Program-made: the position numbers and the translations under genes | Notes under the pieces: model-generated | The model's database searches: none | Told to the model about the DNA's origin: nothing | Seen by the model: only the letters and a program-made list of their open reading frames with translations | Part shown: positions 6,044 to 9,857 of the stretch, in pieces | Position numbering within the stretch: the stretch's first letter is position 1 | Layout of the letters: each line of letters opens with the position of its first letter | NCBI GenBank assembly: GCA_030453285.1 | Contig: JAKDKP010000036.1 | Span: 1-9,857 of the forward strand | Direction: 5' to 3' | Length of the DNA: 9,857 nucleotides | Source: Propionibacteriales bacterium | Lineage (GTDB): Bacteria > Actinomycetota > Actinomycetes > Propionibacteriales > Propionibacteriaceae

Positions 6044-6828
6044 CGGCCGGACTTGTCCGTCGAACCGGCCACGATGACCTCCGGTCCGGCCGTGGCGAGC
6101 TCGGCCAGGACATCGGGGTTGGCGCCGGAGTCGGTGATCACCAGGTCGACTTCGGACACCTCGGCAAAGGTGCAGAAGGAGTTGCGGCCAACGCGGCCCG
6201 AGATCACCGGCACGATCCGTCGTCGCGCCGATCGCAGCATCGACCGTTTGACCGCCGACTCCTCCGGGGTGGTGGTGGTCAGGCCGCGCTGCGCGGTGAG
6301 GCCGTTCACGCCGATGATCGCCACGTCGGTGGTGAGGGTCTCCAGGCGGCGGCGCGTGGCCGCATCAACTGCCGCCGTGGTCAGTCCGCGAATCGTGCCG
6401 GGCAATGTGATCACCTTGAGTGCAGGGCGGTCGGCAAGCATTCGGGCGGCCGGCAGATTGTTGGTCACCACCACGAGCTGGCTGTCGGACGGCAGGGCCT
6501 GCGCGATCACGTACGACAACGACCCCGAGTCAAGTGCGACCACCACATCGGCGGGGATCTCGGCGATCACGCGCTCGGCGATCTGGAGCTTCTCAGCACG
6601 TTGCTCGGCTTGTCGTGCCGCCAATGCCTGCTCGAAGGGGGTGGCCGGCAGCAGCTCCGCCCCGCCATGGACTCGGCGCAACACGCCTCGCCGTTCGAGG
6701 ACATCGAGATCTCGCCGGACCGTCTCGGGAGTCACCCGGAGTTCGGCCCGGATGCGTGCCACGTCGACACGCCCGCCCACGTCCACCAACAATTGGGTGA
6801 TGGCGCGCTGACGTTCCGGCGGATACAT
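6040..6828 (-). CDS. DeoR-family transcriptional regulator
   Basis: A 262-aa protein if started at ATG 6828 (MYPPERQ, the typical DeoR beginning). Starts at GTG 6834 or ATG 6852 are possible, and none has a good binding site. Residues 2-58 form the DeoR winged helix: ERQRAITQLL, then RVTPETVRRDLDVLERRGVL, then RRVHGGAEL. The C-terminal DeoRC sensor domain (about 75-235) is recognisable by VVALDSGS, VVTNNLPAARML, VAIIGVNG, GLTTTTPEESAVKRSML and VDLVITDS. Such regulators usually bind sugar phosphates and repress sugar or polyol operons. Two motifs depart from the family norm: GTTT is GSLS, and the usual DxSK stretch reads ISGRVG. It is divergent from the polyol importer and separated from it by palindromic and repeated sites, so it is the likely local regulator. 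It is coupled to the CPBP gene by a GTGA overlap. Confidence 0.92.
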   Translation of the reverse strand: MYPPERQRAITQLLVDVGGRVDVARIRAELRVTPETVRRDLDVLERRGVLRRVHGGAELLPATPFEQALAARQAEQRAEKLQIAERVIAEIPADVVVALDSGSLSYVIAQALPSDSQLVVVTNNLPAARMLADRPALKVITLPGTIRGLTTAAVDAATRRRLETLTTDVAIIGVNGLTAQRGLTTTTPEESAVKRSMLRSARRRIVPVISGRVGRNSFCTFAEVSEVDLVITDSGANPDVLAELATAGPEVIVAGSTDKSGR

Positions 6829-6925
6829 CGTCACGGCGCCATTCAACCTCATGTCCGGCCCCGACATCGTCGCCACAGGAGGCCGCTCGGTGGCGCGCGT
6901 GGCGGTGCCACTCAAGCGGTCAGTA

Positions 6926-6933
6926 AAACTGTC
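6926..6933 (+). promoter_or_regulatory. AAACTGTC half-site 1
   Basis: First of three AAACNGTC words in the spacer. It lies upstream of the -35 of the importer promoter and inside the short palindrome CAGTAAAACTG with its flank. It could serve the leftward regulator's own promoter, i.e. autoregulation. Confidence 0.45.
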
Positions 6934-6953
6934 AGATCCGGTCAGGTGCGGGG

Positions 6954-6983
6954 TGGACAGGGGCTCAGATGTGAGGTTAGGGT
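6954..6983 (+). promoter_or_regulatory. Promoter of the polyol ABC importer operon
   Basis: The -35 is TGGACA (6954-6959), followed by an 18-nt spacer and -10 TAGGGT (6978-6983). This is the best promoter match in the window, and the start site is expected near 6990. The leader would be about 60 nt, ending in GAAGGG (7034-7039) 9 nt before ATG 7049. Confidence 0.6.
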
Positions 6984-6999
6984 CCGAAACAGTCGGACC
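6981..6999. promoter_or_regulatory. Perfect 7-5-7 inverted repeat operator
   Basis: GGTCCGA-AACAG-TCGGACC is a perfect inverted repeat that overlaps the -10 box and the expected start site, the classical place for repression. It contains the second AAACNGTC word (6987-6994). The divergent DeoR-type protein is the likely ligand, by inference from position. Confidence 0.6.
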
Positions 7000-7017
7000 A
7001 ACGGCTCTGATGCAACG

Positions 7018-7025
7018 AAACGGTC
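7018..7025 (+). promoter_or_regulatory. AAACGGTC half-site 3
   Basis: Within CGAAACGGTC (7016-7025), which repeats CGAAACAGTC (6985-6994) exactly 31 nt downstream, about three helical turns. It lies in the transcribed leader of the importer. Same-face spacing suggests cooperative binding with the main operator. Confidence 0.45.
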
Positions 7026-7048
7026 ACCACGACGAAGGGCTACTCTCC

Positions 7049-8416
7049 ATGTCGAGACGAAGGCAGCGCCTACGCGGCGCGGGAGGACTGGCGGTCGGGA
7101 CGGCACTGGCATTGACCCTGTCGGGGTGCGCCGGTTTTGGTGAGCTGGGTCAGGCGCCCGGTGTCACCACGATCACCCTGGCGAGCGTCAACAATCCGCA
7201 GATGCAGGATTTGGCGACGCTGATCCCCCAGTTCAACGCCGAGCATCCCGACATCCGGGTGAATCTGCTGATGATGGAGGAGAACGACCTCCGCAACGCC
7301 ACCACTCAGGACGTCGCCACCCAGGGTGGCCAGTACGACGTGATGACGGTTGGCTCGTACGAGGTCCCGATCTGGGGTAAGAACGGTTGGCTCGCCGACG
7401 TCACCGACAAGATGGCCGAGGACCCCTCGTACGAGGCTGACGACTTCTTTCCCCCGATCAAGGAGAGCGCCTCGGTCGACGGTCGCACCTATGCCGCACC
7501 GTTCTATGGCGAGTCGTCCTTCCTGATGTACCGCAAGGATCTGCTGGCCGAGGCCGGGGTGGAGATGCCCGAACGGCCCACCTGGCAACAGGTCGCCGAC
7601 ATCGCCCGGCAGCTGAAGACCGACGAGCGCGCTGGCATCTGCCTGCGCGCCAAGCCGGGCTGGGGTGAGATGTTCGCCCCACTCACCACCGTGGTGAACA
7701 CGTTCGGTGGTCAGTGGTACGACGATCAGTGGAACGCCAAGGTCAACGACCAGGGGTTCACCGATGCCACCCGCTTCTACGTCGACACCTTGGCCGAATC
7801 CGGACAGCGGGACCCAGTCTCCTTCGGCTTCACCGAGTGCCTCAACCTGTTCAGCCAGGGAAATGCGGCCATGTGGTACGACGCCACCTCGGCCGCCGGC
7901 TCGCTGGAGAGCGAGTCGTCGGCGGTCAAGGGCAAGGTCGGCTACGTCCGAGCCCCGGTCGAGAAGACCGAGAACTCCGGCTGGCTGTTCTCCTGGAACC
8001 TCGCGATCTCCAACGAGTCCGACTCCAAGGACGCGGCCTGGGAGTTCGTGAAGTGGGCCTCGTCGAAGGAGTACGTCGAGCTCGTCGGCAACGAACTGAG
8101 CTGGGCCCAGGCCCCGTCGGGCACCCGTGCCTCCACCTTCGAGCTTGCCGAGTACAAGCAGGCCGGTGGCGAGTTCGCCCCGCTGACCGCCGAGATCATG
8201 CAGGAGGTCGATCCGAAGCAACCCGGCGTCGCGCCGCAGAACTGGGTCGGCATCCAGTACGTGACGATCCCGCAGTTCCAGGATGTGGGCAACCAGACCT
8301 CGCAGTTGATTGCCGACGTGGTCGCCGGTCGACGCGAACTCGACAGCGCCTTGAACGATGGCCAGCAGATTGCCCAACGCGCTGGTGATCAACAGAAGCA
8401 GGAGGAGGGGAAATGA
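7049..8416 (+). CDS. Polyol (sorbitol/mannitol-type) ABC transporter substrate-binding lipoprotein, SmoE-like
   Basis: A 455-aa family-1 extracellular solute-binding protein. It has a basic N-terminus (SRRRQRLR), a hydrophobic core and the lipobox LSGC with C27, so it is exported and lipid-anchored. Typical stretches of the sorbitol/mannitol-binding group are TITLASVNNP near the mature start, GGQYDVMTVGSYEVPIWGKN, YAAPFYGESSFLMYRKD, GICLRAKPGWGEMFAPLTT, NTFGGQWYDDQWN and WYDATSAAG. This resemblance to SmoE-like polyol-binding proteins is from family knowledge; the exact ligand (mannitol, sorbitol, xylitol or other) cannot be read. ATG 7049 with GAAGGG 9 nt upstream was chosen because the frame's upstream extension lacks a signal-peptide shape. 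Its TGA overlaps the next start (ATGA at 8413-8416). Confidence 0.93.
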   Translation: MSRRRQRLRGAGGLAVGTALALTLSGCAGFGELGQAPGVTTITLASVNNPQMQDLATLIPQFNAEHPDIRVNLLMMEENDLRNATTQDVATQGGQYDVMTVGSYEVPIWGKNGWLADVTDKMAEDPSYEADDFFPPIKESASVDGRTYAAPFYGESSFLMYRKDLLAEAGVEMPERPTWQQVADIARQLKTDERAGICLRAKPGWGEMFAPLTTVVNTFGGQWYDDQWNAKVNDQGFTDATRFYVDTLAESGQRDPVSFGFTECLNLFSQGNAAMWYDATSAAGSLESESSAVKGKVGYVRAPVEKTENSGWLFSWNLAISNESDSKDAAWEFVKWASSKEYVELVGNELSWAQAPSGTRASTFELAEYKQAGGEFAPLTAEIMQEVDPKQPGVAPQNWVGIQYVTIPQFQDVGNQTSQLIADVVAGRRELDSALNDGQQIAQRAGDQQKQEEGK

Positions 8417-9390
8417 GCACCGCAGAGGCCGGAACAGCGAGTCACACCGGTGCCACGGGTGCCGACCGCGCCACCAAGCCTCGCCGTACGAAGAAGCCGA
8501 AGGAGGTGCTGGTCGGTCAGGAGAAGGCCGAGCGCAACTTCGCTCGATTGTTGATCACCCCGGCCTTGGTGGTGGCGGTCGTGGTCACCCAGATCCCGTT
8601 CCTGGTGACCATCTTCTATTCCTTCCAGAACTGGAATCTGGCCCGACCCGAGGCGCGCTCCTTCGCCGGCTTCGACAACTACGTCGCGGTCGTCGCCAAC
8701 GGCGCCTTCCTGCCGTCGCTGTGGGCCACCGTGCTGATCGTCGGCGGTTCGGTGCTGCTGTCGCTGGTGTTCGGACTCATCCTCGCGGTGCTGCTGGACC
8801 GCAAGTTCCCCGGTCAGGCACTGGCCCGGACGCTCTTGATCACGCCCTTCCTGGTGATGCCGGCGGCAGCCGCCCTGATCTGGAAGTGGTCGATGCTGGA
8901 CGCCAACGTCGGCGTGATCAACTACGTCCTCTCCCTGGTGGGCATCGACCCGGTTGCCTGGAACACCGAACATCCCGCACTGACCATCGTGATGGTGCTG
9001 ACCTGGCAGTACACGCCGTTCATGATGTTGATCCTGCTGGCCGGGCTCCAATCCCAGGCCGGCGAGGTGGTCGAGGCCGCCGGGGTCGACGGCGCCGGTC
9101 CACTGGCCGTCTTCCGCTACATGACGCTGCCGCACCTGCGTCAGTACGCCGAGCTGGCCGTCCTGCTCGGCACGATCATGATGTTCCAGCTCTTCGACCC
9201 GGTGAACATCATGACCAAGGGCACCGGCGGCACCAAGACCTTGCCGTACCTGCTCTACGAACGGGCGTTCATCGGACAGCAGGTCGGTGAGGCCGCCGCG
9301 TACGGCGTGATCACCGTGATCGTCGTGCTGGTCGTCGCCAACGTCGCCCTCCGTACCCTGTTCAAGGTCTTCACCGAGGAGACGAAGTGA
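8413..9390 (+). CDS. Polyol ABC transporter permease, MalF/SmoF-like
   Basis: A 325-aa inner-membrane permease of the binding-protein-dependent (MalFG) family. A Lys/Arg-rich cytoplasmic N-terminus (about 1-45) is followed by about six membrane segments: roughly 46-68, 103-128, 137-160, 192-214, 245-265 and 295-315. The ABC-interaction EAA loop is EAAGVDGAGPLAVFRYMTLP (221-240), which matches the EAA-xxx-G consensus. It would form the translocation pore with the next gene's product. The start has a strong AGGAGGAGGGG site (8399-8409) and overlaps the binding-protein stop by 4 nt (ATGA). Its own stop overlaps the next ATG by 1 nt (TGATG). The tight overlaps indicate one operon and stoichiometric translation. 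Confidence 0.95.
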   Translation: MSTAEAGTASHTGATGADRATKPRRTKKPKEVLVGQEKAERNFARLLITPALVVAVVVTQIPFLVTIFYSFQNWNLARPEARSFAGFDNYVAVVANGAFLPSLWATVLIVGGSVLLSLVFGLILAVLLDRKFPGQALARTLLITPFLVMPAAAALIWKWSMLDANVGVINYVLSLVGIDPVAWNTEHPALTIVMVLTWQYTPFMMLILLAGLQSQAGEVVEAAGVDGAGPLAVFRYMTLPHLRQYAELAVLLGTIMMFQLFDPVNIMTKGTGGTKTLPYLLYERAFIGQQVGEAAAYGVITVIVVLVVANVALRTLFKVFTEETK

Positions 9391-9857
9391 TGTCCAGCGC
9401 CACCGTCAACACCCGAGCCGGCAAGACCTTCAACGGCCAGCAACTCCACAAGCACAAGATCAACGCCGGCCAGGTCGGCGGCTGGGTGGCCACCGTGATC
9501 ACCTGGATCCTCGTGCTGGCCTTCTTCTTCCCGGTGCTGTGGATGGTCGTCACCAGCTTCAAGACCGAGGCCGCGGCAGCCTCGTACCCGCCCAGCTTCA
9601 TCGCCGACTACTCCCTCGATCGGTACGCCGAGGTGTTCCGTCGGGGGATGGGGCTCTATCTGGCGAACTCGTTCGCCGTGGCGATCCTGTCAACGATGGC
9701 GGTGATGCTGCTGGCGATTCCCGCGGCGTACGCGTTGTCGGTGCGCAGGATCGGCAAGTGGTCCGATGCGCTGTTCTTCTTCATCTCCACCCGATTCATG
9801 CCGATCGCGGCGGTGATCGTGCCGATCTTCCTTGCTCTCCGGGCGATGGGTCTGCGG
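9390..9857 (+). CDS. Polyol ABC transporter permease, MalG/SmoG-like (partial, cut by right edge)
   Basis: 156 codons are visible from ATG 9390, which shares its A with the preceding TGA. A polar N-terminus (about 1-31) precedes a first membrane segment at about 33-52, ending in LWMVVTSFKTE. Then comes a periplasmic loop (YPPSFIADYSLDRYAEVFRR) with the usual MalG-type 'S.F.nY..vf' pattern, a second membrane segment around ANSFAVAILSTMAVMLLAIP, and the start of a third at DALFFFISTRFMPIAAVIVP. The FFFxSTRFMP stretch is characteristic of polyol/sugar permeases of this class. The EAA loop lies beyond the window. The ATP-binding subunit is not visible; it is either downstream or supplied by a shared multi-sugar ATPase elsewhere. 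Confidence 0.92.
   Translation, partial: MSSATVNTRAGKTFNGQQLHKHKINAGQVGGWVATVITWILVLAFFFPVLWMVVTSFKTEAAAASYPPSFIADYSLDRYAEVFRRGMGLYLANSFAVAILSTMAVMLLAIPAAYALSVRRIGKWSDALFFFISTRFMPIAAVIVPIFLALRAMGLR

Larger units (their letters stand above)
6829..7048. other. Divergent regulatory region between deoR-type gene and polyol importer
   Basis: This 220-nt spacer contains a promoter for the importer, a perfect inverted repeat and three AAACNGTC half-sites, listed separately. A further short palindrome, CAGTAAAACTG (6921-6931), overlaps the first half-site. I found no clear promoter for the leftward regulator. Confidence 0.75.

Noticed and set aside
5291..6811. 506-codon plus-strand open frame
   Set aside because: It is antisense to the CPBP and DeoR-type genes, whose motifs are intact. 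The translation has no recognisable features.
6919..6945. Three GTCAG words (6919, 6931, 6941) as a separate repeat array
   Set aside because: Spacing is irregular (12 and 10 nt) and the word is short. It is partly explained by the AAACTGTC site and the CAGTAAAACTG palindrome.
6851..7048. N-terminal extension of the binding protein
   Set aside because: It would bury the signal peptide 66 residues in and would cover the promoter and operator. ATG 7049 starts a standard lipoprotein signal.
7070..8392. 440-codon minus-strand open frame
   Set aside because: It is antisense to the SmoE-like binding protein, which is unmistakable on the plus strand.
1..9857. CRISPR, transposon, tRNA/rRNA or prophage content
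   Set aside because: No regularly spaced repeats, terminal inverted repeats with transposase, or RNA-gene signatures were seen on either strand.

Overview
This is high-GC DNA with dense GTG/ATG starts, frequent 1-4 nt gene overlaps and an actinobacterial gene neighbourhood. A Ppx/GppA phosphatase is followed by a TIM-barrel isomerase-like protein, with a cysteine-rich conserved hypothetical on the opposite strand nearby. From memory this resembles the Rv0495c-Rv0498 region of Mycobacterium. A TTCGACAGGCTCAG repeat word suggests Propionibacteriaceae or a related actinobacterium. That placement is inference; no rRNA or other marker gene is present.

Left block (1-1434). Two minus-strand genes form a short operon: a 173-aa protein with a PH-like C-terminal half, then, 9 nt downstream, a nine-cysteine DUF3109/YkgJ-like protein that runs off the left edge. 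About 210 nt of divergent spacer (1226-1434) separates them from the plus-strand genes. It holds a 12-bp perfect palindrome and a weak candidate promoter.

Central plus-strand block (1435-5222). It contains an AbiEi-type winged-helix/DUF559 (Vsr-like nuclease fold) protein, ppx, a sugar phosphate isomerase/epimerase-like TIM barrel and a monofunctional proline dehydrogenase. Between ppx and the TIM barrel is a tandem 19-bp repeat. The TIM-barrel gene appears to be leaderless. Proline dehydrogenase ends 2 nt from the convergent stop of the next, minus-strand gene.

Right block (5225-9857). A DeoR-family regulator and a CPBP-family membrane protease are read leftward with a 4-nt GTGA overlap. 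Reading rightward is a polyol-type (SmoE/F/G-like, sorbitol/mannitol family) ABC importer: lipoprotein binding protein, first permease and the start of the second permease. All three are joined by start/stop overlaps. The 220-nt divergent region holds a convincing promoter (TGGACA-18-TAGGGT), a perfect 7-5-7 palindrome over the -10/start site, and three AAACNGTC half-sites about 61 and 31 nt apart. This looks like the operator region through which the DeoR protein controls the transporter.

No rRNA, tRNA, CRISPR array, transposase or phage gene was seen, and I see no clear new defence or mobile system. The points most worth checking are the operator array, the DeoR protein with altered effector-domain motifs coupled to a CPBP protease, the leaderless gene behind the tandem repeat, and the PH-like/Cys-cluster gene pair.
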